A DNA stretch of 64,000 nt, from the NCBI RefSeq assembly GCF_023273875.1, contig NZ_CP096882.1, forward strand, positions 2,294,001 to 2,358,000. Reading direction: 5' to 3'. This document shows positions 45,251 through 54,868 of this stretch, piece by piece; the first letter of the stretch is position 1; every line of letters starts with the position of its first letter. The notes beneath the pieces are model-generated. The model ran no database searches, had not been told where the DNA came from, and worked only from the letters and a program-made list of their open reading frames with translations. A program made the position numbers and the translations under genes. The DNA comes from Pseudarthrobacter sp. SSS035. GTDB lineage: Bacteria; Actinomycetota; Actinomycetes; Actinomycetales; Micrococcaceae.

Positions 45251-46561
45251 TCAGTTGCGCGGTTTCGTCAGGGCAGAGACCCGGCCCGTGCCGTCGTAGC
45301 CACCCGCCGGGGCCTTGAGTCCGTAGATTCCGCCGATGGTGGGCGCGACGTCGAGAGTCCGGGCAGCCTCGGAGGATACCGATCCCTTCACCACCAGCGG
45401 GCTGCCGCCTGATACGAAGAAGGGAATGGGCTCCGTGGCGGGGTGACCGTGGTTGCCAGGGATCGGGTTGGACGCGACGTACGGGTCGGAGAAGCGCCAG
45501 CCCGCCCGGCAGTAGGCCACCAGGTCTCCGGCCTCGTGGCCTAGCCGCAGGTCCGCCGGCCTGTTGACCGAGAGCACGCCCTCATGCGCCCGGACCAGCT
45601 GTTCGACGGCGGCCAGTCCGGCCGCGCGGTCCGGTTCGGGGCCGGTCCAGTAGAGCAGGTCCGCGCCGCCGTTCTGGGCAATCGTGATGTTCGACTGCAG
45701 CTCCGGACGGGACTGGAGGATGAGGTTGATCGAGATGAGGTTGCTGGCGATGGACCAGTCCATGGAATGGTCGGCGAGGACCATCACCACGCTGGAGTCC
45801 CATTTGCCGGCGTTCTTGAGGTGGTCGATGAAGCGCCCCACCTGCAGGTCTGTTTCGGCCAGGGCGGCCTCGCGCGCGGCCCGCAGCGTGGTTCCGGAAA
45901 GGTCTGAGTGGCCTACGCGGTCGATGTCGCCCAGGTTGGTGAACACAAAGTCCGGGTCCGGCCCGTTCACCATCGCCAGCAGGGCGTCCATGGTGGCGGC
46001 GTCGGGCGCGTGGCCGGTTACGGGAAGCACCGGCTGGGGTTCCCACCGGTAGCTGGCGCGGGCACCGAAGATGCCGTAAAGGTACTTCTTGCTCAGCACG
46101 GAGCCGGTGGCGAGGCCGAGCTCCTGCAGCCGCTCCAGGAGGGTCGGGAAGTGCAGGTCCGTGGACCGGTCGAGGTCGCGGACAACGCCGTCGGTCCGGT
46201 CGAAGATGGAGTTGGCCGGCACGCCCGAGCGGTCCGGGCGGACACCCGTCATCATCATGACGTGGTTGGGGATGGTCTCCATCACCGGCAGGGAGCGTGC
46301 CGCCGGGAAATTGGTGCCGGCATCGCGCAGTGCAGCCAGCCTCGGCGTCAGCGCGGGCGTGATTTCGTCCGGCCGGCAGCCGTCCACCACCAGCACGTAG
46401 CTTCGCGTCCGTCCAGCGGCGGGGGCGGCCCAGGCGGTGCCGGGTGCCGCTGAAAGGACGACGGCGGCCCCGCCGGCGGCGGCGATTTGCAGGAACTGCC
46501 GGCGTCCCGGCGTCGAAAGTCTGCTGCTGGCGAGCATGCCCTGCTGCGGTGAACGGCTCAC
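45251..46561 (-). CDS. Tat-exported alkaline-phosphatase-superfamily phosphodiesterase
   Basis: 436 residues, GTG 46561 within the PhoD stop (GTGA). The N-terminus has a twin-arginine motif GRRQFLQIAAAGGAA and a cleavage site near AWAAP. Metal-site motifs of the nucleotide pyrophosphatase/phosphodiesterase group: YVLVVDGCRPDEI, METIPNHVMMMTG (Thr nucleophile), TNLGDIDRVGHSDL, VLADHSMDW and IPGNHGHPATEP. Works with PhoD outside the cell to free phosphate. Confidence 0.88.
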   Translation of the reverse strand: MSRSPQQGMLASSRLSTPGRRQFLQIAAAGGAAVVLSAAPGTAWAAPAAGRTRSYVLVVDGCRPDEITPALTPRLAALRDAGTNFPAARSLPVMETIPNHVMMMTGVRPDRSGVPANSIFDRTDGVVRDLDRSTDLHFPTLLERLQELGLATGSVLSKKYLYGIFGARASYRWEPQPVLPVTGHAPDAATMDALLAMVNGPDPDFVFTNLGDIDRVGHSDLSGTTLRAAREAALAETDLQVGRFIDHLKNAGKWDSSVVMVLADHSMDWSIASNLISINLILQSRPELQSNITIAQNGGADLLYWTGPEPDRAAGLAAVEQLVRAHEGVLSVNRPADLRLGHEAGDLVAYCRAGWRFSDPYVASNPIPGNHGHPATEPIPFFVSGGSPLVVKGSVSSEAARTLDVAPTIGGIYGLKAPAGGYDGTGRVSALTKPRN

Positions 46562-48201
46562 TGGAGTCCTCCCGGCGTCGGGGTAACTTTGCCGGAGTTG
46601 GCCTGGACGTTGAATGATGTGGACAGTGTGGCTCCTGAGCTGGCGGAGGTGCGTTCGGCGAGGACGTACCAGTCCATCCGAACGCCGGCGGCTGTCACGT
46701 CCAGGACGGAGTAGCCGTGTGAGTCGAAGTCCAGGTACTTCACGTGCGGGTTGGCCGCCTTGATGGCGTTCTCGACGCCGACGGATCCGGTCCGGGGCGG
46801 AACGTTCAGGATGTCGTCGAGGTTATCGCTCGTGACGGAAGTGCAGACGAGCTCCGCGGCCACGGAATCACCGGTGGCCGGGTAGCTGGCCGGATCCGCG
46901 GGGATGTCGCAGGCCCAGCCGGAGTGGATGTCGCCGGTGAGGAACACGGTGTCCTTGACGGCGTTATCCCGCAGGTGGCGGACCACGCGGTTGCGGTCCG
47001 CCTCGTAGCCGTCCCATTGGTCCACGTTATAAGGCACGCCGCTGATGCTCGTCCCGCCCATCAGCTTTTGCACACCGGCCAGCTCTGCGGTGTTCAGGGT
47101 CGAGGGAACGCGGACGGGCGCAATCATGACGGGATTGCCCACAAGCTTCCATTGCGGGCCCGTTGACTTGAGGTTGCCCAGCAGCCAGTCCATCTGTGCG
47201 GCGCCGGTGATAGTGCGGGCGGGGCTGCTGACGGAGGGATCCGCACCGTTGGCGGCCTGCTGGTCACGGTAGGAGCGCAGGTCCAGCATGGACAGGCTGG
47301 CGAGGGAGCCGAAGTCCAGGCGTCGGTACAGTTGGCCGCCCGGCTCATAGCGCACGGGCATCCATTCGGCGTAAGCCTTCTGCGCGGCGGCGACGCGCTC
47401 GCTCCACGCGCCTTCGGCGCCCTCGGTGTGGTTTTCGGCGCCGCCCTTCCAGGCGTCGTTGGCCGATTCATGGTCATCCCAGGTCACGATGAACGGGGCG
47501 GCGGCGTGCAGGGCTTGCAGGTCAGGGTCGGTTTTGTACTGGGCGTGACGGCGCCGGTAGTGCGCGAGCTGTGTCATTTCGTGAGCTGGTTCGTGGGGGC
47601 GGACGACGACGTCGCGCGCCTGGTATTCGCCGGGCCCGTATTCGTAGAGGTAGTCGCCGAGGTGAAGCACGGCGTCGAGGTCGCCGCGCGCGGCGAGATG
47701 GCGGTAGGACGAAAAGTAGCCCGCCTGCCAGTTGGCGCACGACACGACGCCGAACTTCAGCCGGTCCACGGCCGCACCCGCCGCGGGGGCGGTGCGGGTA
47801 CGGCCCGCCGGCGATACGGCCTGTCCCAGCGTGAAGCGATACCAGTAGTTGGTGGCGGGGGCCAGCCGGCCCGCGATGATCTTGACCGTATGGTCCCGGG
47901 CCGCGCCGGTGGCGGCAGTGCCCCTGGCCACGATCTTCTTGAAGCCAGCGTCCGCAGCGATTTCCCACCCGACGGACACCTCCGGGCCCAGCCCGGTGCC
48001 TGGCAGCGCTGCGGGCGCTGGCGTCACGCGGGTCCAAAGCAGCACGCTGTCTGCCATCGGGTCTCCCGAGGCGACCCCGTGGGAGAAGACGCCACCCTGG
48101 GGGGCGGAAAAGCCACTTGCTGCGGTGCCGGAGACAATGGCCCCAGCCACGGCAGCGACGCCTGCTGAGCGCAGTACTTGACGACGAGTAAAGTTAGTCA
48201 T
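46558..48201 (-). CDS. phoD: Alkaline phosphatase D, Tat-exported
   Basis: 547 residues from ATG 48201 (MTNFTRRQVLRSAG, twin-arginine signal). After the signal, PhoD N-terminal domain; catalytic and metal motifs are GVVSCANWQAGYFSSYRHLA, LHLGDYLYEYG, TWDDHESANDAW and FLTGDIHSGWACDIP. A phosphodiesterase/phosphomonoesterase needing Ca and Fe in known members, acting outside the cell. It overlaps the next phosphatase by four bases. No Pho box was identified by eye. Confidence 0.93.
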   Translation of the reverse strand: MTNFTRRQVLRSAGVAAVAGAIVSGTAASGFSAPQGGVFSHGVASGDPMADSVLLWTRVTPAPAALPGTGLGPEVSVGWEIAADAGFKKIVARGTAATGAARDHTVKIIAGRLAPATNYWYRFTLGQAVSPAGRTRTAPAAGAAVDRLKFGVVSCANWQAGYFSSYRHLAARGDLDAVLHLGDYLYEYGPGEYQARDVVVRPHEPAHEMTQLAHYRRRHAQYKTDPDLQALHAAAPFIVTWDDHESANDAWKGGAENHTEGAEGAWSERVAAAQKAYAEWMPVRYEPGGQLYRRLDFGSLASLSMLDLRSYRDQQAANGADPSVSSPARTITGAAQMDWLLGNLKSTGPQWKLVGNPVMIAPVRVPSTLNTAELAGVQKLMGGTSISGVPYNVDQWDGYEADRNRVVRHLRDNAVKDTVFLTGDIHSGWACDIPADPASYPATGDSVAAELVCTSVTSDNLDDILNVPPRTGSVGVENAIKAANPHVKYLDFDSHGYSVLDVTAAGVRMDWYVLAERTSASSGATLSTSFNVQANSGKVTPTPGGLQ

Positions 48202-48351
48202 GCCTTCCAGTATCCGCACGCTCAAAGGGTCAAGGGGCGGCTTTTTGGCCTGGTTAGCCAGACGTTCACCCAGTGTTTTCCGTGGCGCAGTCCATATCCT
48301 GGCTCATCCAGCACTAGGGAAACGAGAGGTTCTCCGCCACATCCTCAGGGC

Positions 48352-49863
48352 TCATGGTGTGTCCAAGAGACGCTCGTCGGCGTCAACTACCGGCCGCCGC
48401 GTTTTGCCTAGCGAGAGCCTGGGCGTAGCGGCAACGAGGAGGGCAGCCACGGCCACCGCGGCGCTCAGGATCAGGCCCGGCCGGTACTGTTCCAGCATCG
48501 CGGCCGCATCGACGGCGGCACCGGGGTCGGGCGCATTGCCGTGACCGCTCACCATTGCCGTGGTGACGGCCAGCACCAGGGCGGCACCGACTTGGGTGCT
48601 GGTCTGGATCAGGCCTGCGGCCAGGCCTTGCTCGGCATCACGGATGCCAGCCGTGGCCTGGACGTTGATGGACGGGAACGCCAGGGCGAAACCGACCCCC
48701 AGCAACAGGACGGACGGCAGAATGTCAGTCACGTAATTGGGCGAGGTGCCCACGCGAAGGAACAGCACGTATCCGAGCGTCAACGCCGCCAGCCCGGTCA
48801 GGATCAGTCGCGGGGCGCCGAATCTCTCGATCAGCCGGTCCGCGAAGGGTGCGCTCGAGGCAACCAGCAGGCCGGTCGGGAGCAGCGCCAGGGCCATGCC
48901 AAGGGGGCTCCATCCCAGCACGGACTGCAGGTAGAGCGTCAGGATGAACTGGAAACTCAGGTAGGAACCGAACAGCCCCACGGCACTGAGGTTGGCCCGG
49001 GCAACCCAGCCTTCCTTGAGGATGCTGAACCGGATCAGGGGGTGTTTGACGCGGTTTTCGATCACGGCGAACGCTGCCAGCACCGCGGTGGAGGCCACGA
49101 ATCCGGCGATAGTTGCCACAGATCCCCAGCCGTTCCCCGGCGCCGCTACCAGCGTGTACACCAACCCCAGCATGCCGCCCGCGAGCGTGATGGCGCCCCA
49201 GACGTCATGCCCGCTCTCTTGCTCCCCGTCTGCGGCCTTGCCTGCGGCTCCGTCCCGGGGGATGTACCTCAGGCCAAGGATCACAACGGCGACTGCCACC
49301 GGAACGGAGACCAGGAAGGTCCAGCGCCAGCTCAGGGAGGTCATGAGGCCACCTACAACCAGGCCGAGGGAGAATCCGCTGGCGCCGAACGTGGTGAAGA
49401 TGGACAAGGCGCGGTTGCGTTCGCGCCCTTCAGCGAAGTTGGTGGTGATGATCGAGAAGGCGGCGGGAGCCGTGAATGCGGCCGCCAGGCCCTTGACGAA
49501 ACGGGTGGCGATCAGCAGGGCCGGGTCATCCACCAGCCCGCCGAGCAGGGATGCTGCGGCGAAAACGCTGAGCGCAATCAGGAAGATGCGCCGCCGGCCG
49601 AGCAGGTCCGCCATGCGACCGCCCAGCAGGAGCAGGCTTCCGTAGCCGAGCACGTAGGCGGAGACGATCCACTGCAGGGATTCGGTGCCGAGATTAAGTT
49701 CGGTGCCGATCGAGGGCAGGGCCACACCGACCATTGATACGTCCAGTGCGTCGAGTGCCAGGACGGTGCACAGGACCAGGAGGAGCATCCATTGTGCATG
49801 GGTCCAGCGCACAGCTGTAAGCCGGCCTCCGGCTGATCTTTCAAGGGTGGAAGTTGAAGTCAT
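48352..49863 (-). CDS. MFS drug transporter, DHA2 (14-TM) type
   Basis: 503 residues with about 14 membrane helices. LALDALDVSMVGVALPSIGT carries the DHA2 motif, with LLLGGRMADLLGRRRIF as the MFS loop motif. It probably expels drugs or toxic organics. Divergent from a MarR gene with palindromes between them, the usual arrangement of a regulated efflux pump. Confidence 0.93.
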   Translation of the reverse strand: MTSTSTLERSAGGRLTAVRWTHAQWMLLLVLCTVLALDALDVSMVGVALPSIGTELNLGTESLQWIVSAYVLGYGSLLLLGGRMADLLGRRRIFLIALSVFAAASLLGGLVDDPALLIATRFVKGLAAAFTAPAAFSIITTNFAEGRERNRALSIFTTFGASGFSLGLVVGGLMTSLSWRWTFLVSVPVAVAVVILGLRYIPRDGAAGKAADGEQESGHDVWGAITLAGGMLGLVYTLVAAPGNGWGSVATIAGFVASTAVLAAFAVIENRVKHPLIRFSILKEGWVARANLSAVGLFGSYLSFQFILTLYLQSVLGWSPLGMALALLPTGLLVASSAPFADRLIERFGAPRLILTGLAALTLGYVLFLRVGTSPNYVTDILPSVLLLGVGFALAFPSINVQATAGIRDAEQGLAAGLIQTSTQVGAALVLAVTTAMVSGHGNAPDPGAAVDAAAMLEQYRPGLILSAAVAVAALLVAATPRLSLGKTRRPVVDADERLLDTP

Positions 49864-49876
49864 GGCAACAACTTAT

Positions 49877-49888
49877 ATGACACGTCAT
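49877..49888. promoter_or_regulatory. MarR-type operator candidate
   Basis: ATGAC-AC-GTCAT is an inverted repeat 14 bp before the MFS start. A second pair, ATGACG (49907) and CGTCAT (49926), lies between it and the MarR start. Both suit a MarR dimer that represses the two divergent genes. Confidence 0.6.
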
Positions 49889-49947
49889 TGAATGACAAGG
49901 AATATTATGACGTGGACTTTTAATTCGTCATGAACTAGAATCGCTGC

Positions 49948-50331
49948 ATGGCAAAACCGCAGGACCGCCAGTTGGTTGAGCAATGGCGCAGCATCCAGAC
50001 CACGTACTTCCACACGGCGGGGGCGCTGGAGCGTGCGCTGGAGTCGAAGTTCAGCATCGGCCTGACGGAGTTTGAAATCCTGGACCTCGTGGCCGAAAGC
50101 ACCGACGCGGCATGCCGCATGAAGCAACTCGGTGAGCGCACGCCCATGACCCAGAGCGCCATGTCCAAGGTGGTGGACCGGCTCGACAAAGCCGGACTGA
50201 TTTCCCGCCAGTCCTGCGAAGATGACCGGCGCTCGCTGTTCCTGGAACTCACCGACGCCGGCCGCGCGCTCCACAGGCAAGCCGCCATCGAACACCGCGC
50301 CCTGCTCAGGGAAAACCTGGGCAACGACTAA
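49948..50331 (+). CDS. MarR-family transcriptional regulator
   Basis: 127 residues, a winged-helix dimer protein: LTEFEILDLVAESTDAACRM, then QSAMSKVVDRLDKAGLISRQ and the wing CEDDRRSLFLELTDAGRA. Slightly short at both ends for MarR. It likely represses itself and the divergent MFS pump through the palindromes at 49877-49931. Confidence 0.92.
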   Translation: MAKPQDRQLVEQWRSIQTTYFHTAGALERALESKFSIGLTEFEILDLVAESTDAACRMKQLGERTPMTQSAMSKVVDRLDKAGLISRQSCEDDRRSLFLELTDAGRALHRQAAIEHRALLRENLGND

Positions 50332-50338
50332 CCACCTT

Positions 50339-50378
50339 TCCGTAGGGAACGGGCCAACTCCGTAGGGAACGGGCCAAG
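50339..50378. repeat. Two tandem copies of a 20-bp unit
   Basis: TCCGTAGGGAACGGGCCAAC followed by TCCGTAGGGAACGGGCCAAG, 19 of 20 bases the same, directly after the MarR stop. Each unit also holds a CCGT/ACGG pair that could fold. Confidence 0.8.
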
Positions 50379-50525
50379 GTTGTCGCGGCCGCCGAGTCAA
50401 GTGACGGGGACGACGCGTCCAGTCCGAGGTCGGTAGCTGGCGGCACCCTTCGCAGCCTGGTCGCAACCTTTGAAGTTCTAGCATGGGGGCCAGGACGAAG
50501 ACGTCTGTTTTCCAGAGGAGTGACC

Positions 50526-52049
50526 ATGACTGTTTATGTACAGCCCGGCCAATCAGGATCCAAGGTCCAGTTCAAGGACCGCTATGAGAACTGGATCGGC
50601 GGAGAATGGGTGGCTCCAACGACCGGCCAATACATCGAGAACGTTTCCCCGGTGAACGGAAAGCAATTCACCGAGGTGGCACGCGGCGCCGCCGCGGACG
50701 TTGAGCTCGCACTCGATGCCGCGCACAAGGCCGCACCGGCGTGGGGCAAGGCTTCGGCCACAGAGCGCGCCGCCGTGCTGAACAAGATCGCCGACCGGAT
50801 CGACGCGAACCTTGAGATGCTCGCCGTCGCCGAATCGTGGGACAACGGCAAGCCCATCCGCGAAACGTTGAATGCGGACATTCCGCTCGCTGCGGACCAC
50901 TTCCGCTACTTTGCCTCGGCCATCCGCGCCCAGGAAGGCCGGCTGTCCCAGCTCGACGACGACACCACGGCCTACCACTTCCACGAACCCCTCGGCGTCG
51001 TGGGCCAGATTATCCCGTGGAATTTCCCCATCCTGATGGCCGTCTGGAAGATGGCTCCTGCCCTGGCGGCCGGCAACGCGGTGGTGCTCAAGCCCGCTTC
51101 CAACACCCCGGCCTCCATCCTGGTCCTGGCGGAACTCATTGCGGACCTGCTGCCTGCGGGCCTGCTGAATATCGTCAACGGCTTCGGGGCGGAAGTGGGT
51201 AAGCCGCTGGCCTCCAGCCCGCGGATCCGTAAGATCGCGTTCACCGGCGAGACCTCCACCGGGCGCTTGATCAGCCAGTACGCCAGCCAGAACCTGATCC
51301 CGGTCACCCTGGAACTCGGCGGCAAGAGCCCGAACATCTTCTTCAACGATGTTGCCGAATCCAACGACGCGTTCTACGATAAGGCGCTGGAGGGCTTCAC
51401 CCTTTACGCCTTCAACCAGGGCGAGGTCTGCAGCAGCCCCTCCCGTGCCCTCGTCCAGGACGGTATCTACGATTCCTTCATGGCTGATGCCGTGGCAAGG
51501 ACAGAACAGATCATCCAGGGCAACCCGCTGGACACCAACACCCAGATCGGCGCCCAGGCATCCGTGGGCCAGATGGAGAAGATCCTCTCCTACATCGACA
51601 TCGGACTCGAAGAGGGCGCCACAATCCTGTCCGGCGGTGCACGGACGGAGCTCGATGGGGACCTGGCCGGCGGCTATTACGTCCAGCCGACCATTTTTGA
51701 GGGTCAGAACAGCATGCGGATTTTCCAGGAGGAGATATTCGGCCCGGTGGTCTCCGTTGCACGCTTCGGCGACTACAAGGACGCAGTCAGCATGGCCAAC
51801 GACACCCTGTACGGCCTTGGCGCCGGCGTCTGGTCCCGCAACGGGAACGTGGCCTACCGTGCCGGCCGTGAGATCCAGGCCGGCCGGGTGTGGGTGAACA
51901 ACTACCACGCCTACCCTGCCGGGGCAGCGTTCGGCGGCTACAAGTCCTCAGGCATCGGCCGTGAAAACCACTCCATGATGCTGGACCACTACCAGCAGAC
52001 TAAGAACCTCCTGGTCAGCCACTCAGAGAACAAGCTCGGCTTCTTCTAG
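50526..52049 (+). CDS. NAD-dependent aldehyde dehydrogenase (ExaC/acetaldehyde type)
   Basis: 507 residues from ATG 50526 with GAGGAG seven bases before. Oxidises aldehydes to acids; close to the acetaldehyde dehydrogenases of alcohol-degrading bacteria. Motifs: IIPWNFPILMAVWKMAPALA (N-binding), LELGGKSPN with the catalytic Glu, and FNQGEVCSSPSRAL with the nucleophile Cys. GFGAEVGKPLASSPRIRKIAF is NAD-binding. The next gene is an adenylate kinase, 57 bp on. Confidence 0.94.
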   Translation: MTVYVQPGQSGSKVQFKDRYENWIGGEWVAPTTGQYIENVSPVNGKQFTEVARGAAADVELALDAAHKAAPAWGKASATERAAVLNKIADRIDANLEMLAVAESWDNGKPIRETLNADIPLAADHFRYFASAIRAQEGRLSQLDDDTTAYHFHEPLGVVGQIIPWNFPILMAVWKMAPALAAGNAVVLKPASNTPASILVLAELIADLLPAGLLNIVNGFGAEVGKPLASSPRIRKIAFTGETSTGRLISQYASQNLIPVTLELGGKSPNIFFNDVAESNDAFYDKALEGFTLYAFNQGEVCSSPSRALVQDGIYDSFMADAVARTEQIIQGNPLDTNTQIGAQASVGQMEKILSYIDIGLEEGATILSGGARTELDGDLAGGYYVQPTIFEGQNSMRIFQEEIFGPVVSVARFGDYKDAVSMANDTLYGLGAGVWSRNGNVAYRAGREIQAGRVWVNNYHAYPAGAAFGGYKSSGIGRENHSMMLDHYQQTKNLLVSHSENKLGFF

Positions 52050-52106
52050 CCCGGGCAGATAGCACAGCTAGCGTTCAACAAACTTGTACCACGAAGGGGC
52101 TTTTAC

Positions 52107-52703
52107 ATGACGAGAATGCTGATTATCGGACCTCCCGGTTCCGGAAAAGGGACGCAGGCCGAACGGATTTCGGAGCGCCTCGGCGTCGCCGCGGTCTCCA
52201 CCGGCGACATCTTCCGCGCCAACGTGAAGGGCGAAACTCCTCTTGGCATCGAGGCCAAGAAGTACATGGACGCCGGGGACTTTGTTCCGGACAGCGTCAC
52301 CAACAAGATGGTCCGCGACCGGCTCAGCGAGTCCGACGTCGAAAACGGCTTCCTCCTGGACGGCTACCCGCGCACCACGGCGCAGGTGGACTACCTTGAC
52401 GGGATCCTCGCGAACAGCGAAGAAAAGCTCGACGTCGTCCTGCAGCTCACGGCCGACGACGAGGAACTCGTCTCGCGCCTGTTGGGCCGTGCCAAGGAAA
52501 CCGGCCGGAGCGACGACAACGAAGCCGTGATCCGCCACCGCCTTGACCTGTACCACGAGCAGACCGAGGCCGTTGTGGCCAAGTATGCCGAACGCGGCAT
52601 CCTGACCCAGGTTGACGGCATCGGCGGGGTCGGCGAGGTCACGGACAGGGTGATGAGCACGCTCGGAGATCTTCTTAAGGTCTCCGCCGTAATCGGACGG
52701 TAG
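52107..52703 (+). CDS. adk: Adenylate kinase (short-lid type)
   Basis: 198 residues. P-loop IIGPPGSGKGTQAERIS, the AMP-binding STGDIFRANVKGETPLG and GFLLDGYPRTTAQVDYLD, then the arginines of RAKETGRSDDNEAVIRHRLD. The lid is short, as in mycobacterial Adk, without a zinc finger. It catalyses ATP plus AMP to 2 ADP. In most actinobacteria adk follows secY, so this copy next to an aldehyde dehydrogenase may be a second gene. Confidence 0.92.
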   Translation: MTRMLIIGPPGSGKGTQAERISERLGVAAVSTGDIFRANVKGETPLGIEAKKYMDAGDFVPDSVTNKMVRDRLSESDVENGFLLDGYPRTTAQVDYLDGILANSEEKLDVVLQLTADDEELVSRLLGRAKETGRSDDNEAVIRHRLDLYHEQTEAVVAKYAERGILTQVDGIGGVGEVTDRVMSTLGDLLKVSAVIGR

Positions 52704-52739
52704 TACTCAACCGCCTGCACCGCTGATGAGTAGCGGTGA

Positions 52740-52781
52740 TCGAGCCTGTCGGAAACCACCACCGGAATCCGACAGGCTCGA
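52740..52781. repeat. Perfect 14-bp palindrome, REP-like, between convergent genes
   Basis: TCGAGCCTGTCGGA and TCCGACAGGCTCGA flank a 14-nt loop with ACCACCACCGG. The sequence resembles the outer arms and the TTGTCGAAACC core of the element at 33117. It lies between adk and lacI ends and could stop transcription from both sides. Confidence 0.7.
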
Positions 52782-52844
52782 CCTGGCTGTCCGGGCGAAC
52801 GCACGGCTTGTTGGACGGCGGCACTGGCCAATTCCTGGGTGCGG

Positions 52845-53924
52845 CTATGCGGGGGCCAGAGCCCGCACCGAGTTTCGTTCCACGGTGGGACAGTAGATTT
52901 TTGTGGGGTCAGCGGCCGGTGCTTCTTCAAGGCCCAGGAGCATCCGCACTCCGGCTGCGCCCAGCTCGTAGTGGGGGAGAGCTACGGTGGAAAGCGGGGG
53001 CCGGACGTGGGCGGCGATGACTTCCTGGTTATCGAATCCCACCACTGCCATGTCTTCGGGGATGGAGAGCCCGTGCTCGCGTAGTCCGTCGTATAGCCCC
53101 ATCGCCATTCGGTCGTTGTAGCAGTACACGGCAGTGGCTTCGCGCTTGAGGAGTTCCTCGGTCGCTCCGTACCCGCCTTCCTGGTCTGGGTAGGCTTCCA
53201 AGACCAGGCCCGCGTCGAACGGGATGCCTTCCGCTTCCAGCGCTTCCCTGTACCCCTGGAGTCGTCCGTCCTTAGCCGGGGCCGGGATGGTGGCGTTGAT
53301 GAAGGCGATCCGGCGGTGACCGTGTTTCAGCAGGATCTCCGTGGCTGAACGGCCGCCCTGTATTTCATCCGGGACCACGGCCCGGGAGCCTGGTTCCGTG
53401 GAAAAGCAGTTGACGAGGACGAAGTCCGACTCCTTAAGGGAGGCCGGGATGTCCGTGGGCCGGTGGAACCAGGTGGAGTAGAGGATTCCGCGCACCTTGT
53501 ATTCGAGCATCATGGCAATCGCGTCCGTCTCCAGCTCGCGGTTGCCTTCGGTGTTGGCGATGAGAAGTGCGTAGCCGTGCTTCCAGGCTTCATCCTGGGC
53601 GCCGTGGATGATCTGGCCGGCAAAAGGGGTGGTGGCAATGGCATCGGCTACGAGCCCGATGAACCGCGAACTCCCGCTGACCAGGGTTTGCGCCATGGCA
53701 TTCGGCCGATAGCCCAGGTCCCGGATGGCGTCGCGCACGCGCTGGCGGGTTTCGTCGGATATCCGGGCAGTCTTTTTCTTGTTCACTACCAGGGAGACGG
53801 TGGCAGTCGAAACGCCCGCGGCCTCGGCTACCTGCCGGAGCGTGACGGGTTGAGGGCGCCCGGGGCGTTCGAGGGGTGCAGCCGCACCCAGGGGTGTGAC
53901 CGAACTATTCTCCTGCGAATTCAT
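52845..53924 (-). CDS. LacI-family repressor of the fructan locus
   Basis: 359 residues from ATG 53924 with AAGGAGG before it. HTH at 27-48 (LRQVAEAAGVSTATVSLVVN) and hinge region NAMAQTLVSGSS; the periplasmic-binding-like effector domain follows to the end. Last gene of the leftward operon (hydrolase, binding protein, two permeases, repressor). It probably binds the four 17-bp sites at 58634-58694 and 60463-60523 and is released by a fructan fragment. Confidence 0.9.
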   Translation of the reverse strand: MNSQENSSVTPLGAAAPLERPGRPQPVTLRQVAEAAGVSTATVSLVVNKKKTARISDETRQRVRDAIRDLGYRPNAMAQTLVSGSSRFIGLVADAIATTPFAGQIIHGAQDEAWKHGYALLIANTEGNRELETDAIAMMLEYKVRGILYSTWFHRPTDIPASLKESDFVLVNCFSTEPGSRAVVPDEIQGGRSATEILLKHGHRRIAFINATIPAPAKDGRLQGYREALEAEGIPFDAGLVLEAYPDQEGGYGATEELLKREATAVYCYNDRMAMGLYDGLREHGLSIPEDMAVVGFDNQEVIAAHVRPPLSTVALPHYELGAAGVRMLLGLEEAPAADPTKIYCPTVERNSVRALAPA

Positions 53925-53962
53925 GAGCCCTCCTTGAGGAGTATATCCGGCTGTTCCTGCTG

Positions 53963-54868
53963 TCATCCCTTGCTCCCACCGCTCTCCAGGCCTTGGATCA
54001 TGGCTTTGTTCAGCACGAGGAAGACCAGCAGCAGGGGCGTGATGGTGATGCAGACGGCGGCAAACGTGGCCGTCCAGTCCGTTTTTCCCATGGCGCCGAT
54101 GTAGTTCTGCAGGCCCAGTGGAATGGTCTTCAGTTCTTCGGAAAGGACGAAGGTGTTGGCGAAGATGAAATCGTTCCAGATGAAGATGCTGTTGACCAGG
54201 ACGACCGTCACGACGGTATTTACCGAAAGGGGCAGCGTGATGAGTCCGAAGATCCGGTATGGACCTGCTCCGTCAAGGGACGCGGCCTCGTACGTTTCCC
54301 GGGGGATGTATTCAAAGAACGACGAGAAAAGGTAGATCGACATCGGAAGGGCGAAGCCGGCCAGGGGAATGATCATCGACGGGTAGGTGTCGAGCAGGTT
54401 GATGGTTGAGTAGTCGATGAAGAGCGGCACGAGAGCGATCTGGACGGGCACGATGATGCCGACCAGGAAAAGGCTGCGGACGAACTTGCTGAACCGGAAC
54501 CCGAGGACCTGCAGCGCATAGGCTGCCATCATTCCCAGCAGCACAATCAGGACATTGGCTCCCATGGTGACGATGAAACTGTTCAGGATGTTCAACCAGA
54601 GGTTGCCCGTCTCGAAGGCGCGGGCGTAGTTCTCCCACGTCAGGGACTTTGGCAGTGCGAAGGGGTCGCCGGTCGCGAAGTCGTGTTCGGTGCGGAGGCT
54701 GGTGATGAAAAGCCAGGCGAGAGGGTAGACCTGCACGATGACGATGAGGGCGATGAGCACTCTTGACAGGGTGCTGTGAAGGGTGGGCGGCTTGCGTCGG
54801 CGGAGCGGCGGCAGGCTGTCTGATGGGACTGCCACAGGCCTGGTGATCGGAGCTGCCGGCGCGGTCAT
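53963..54868 (-). CDS. Carbohydrate ABC transporter permease (MalG-like)
   Basis: 301 residues from ATG 54868, in ATGA overlap with the first permease. Six membrane helices; the ATPase-contact loop reads IPRETYEAASLDGAGPYRIF. One of two permeases of the sugar importer. No ATPase gene is in the locus; such transporters usually borrow a shared MsiK-type ATPase encoded elsewhere. Confidence 0.92.
   Translation of the reverse strand: MTAPAAPITRPVAVPSDSLPPLRRRKPPTLHSTLSRVLIALIVIVQVYPLAWLFITSLRTEHDFATGDPFALPKSLTWENYARAFETGNLWLNILNSFIVTMGANVLIVLLGMMAAYALQVLGFRFSKFVRSLFLVGIIVPVQIALVPLFIDYSTINLLDTYPSMIIPLAGFALPMSIYLFSSFFEYIPRETYEAASLDGAGPYRIFGLITLPLSVNTVVTVVLVNSIFIWNDFIFANTFVLSEELKTIPLGLQNYIGAMGKTDWTATFAAVCITITPLLLVFLVLNKAMIQGLESGGSKG

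Noticed and set aside
50553..51908. A 451-codon minus-strand frame inside the aldehyde dehydrogenase gene
   Set aside because: Shadow of a well-supported enzyme gene; no recognisable domain.
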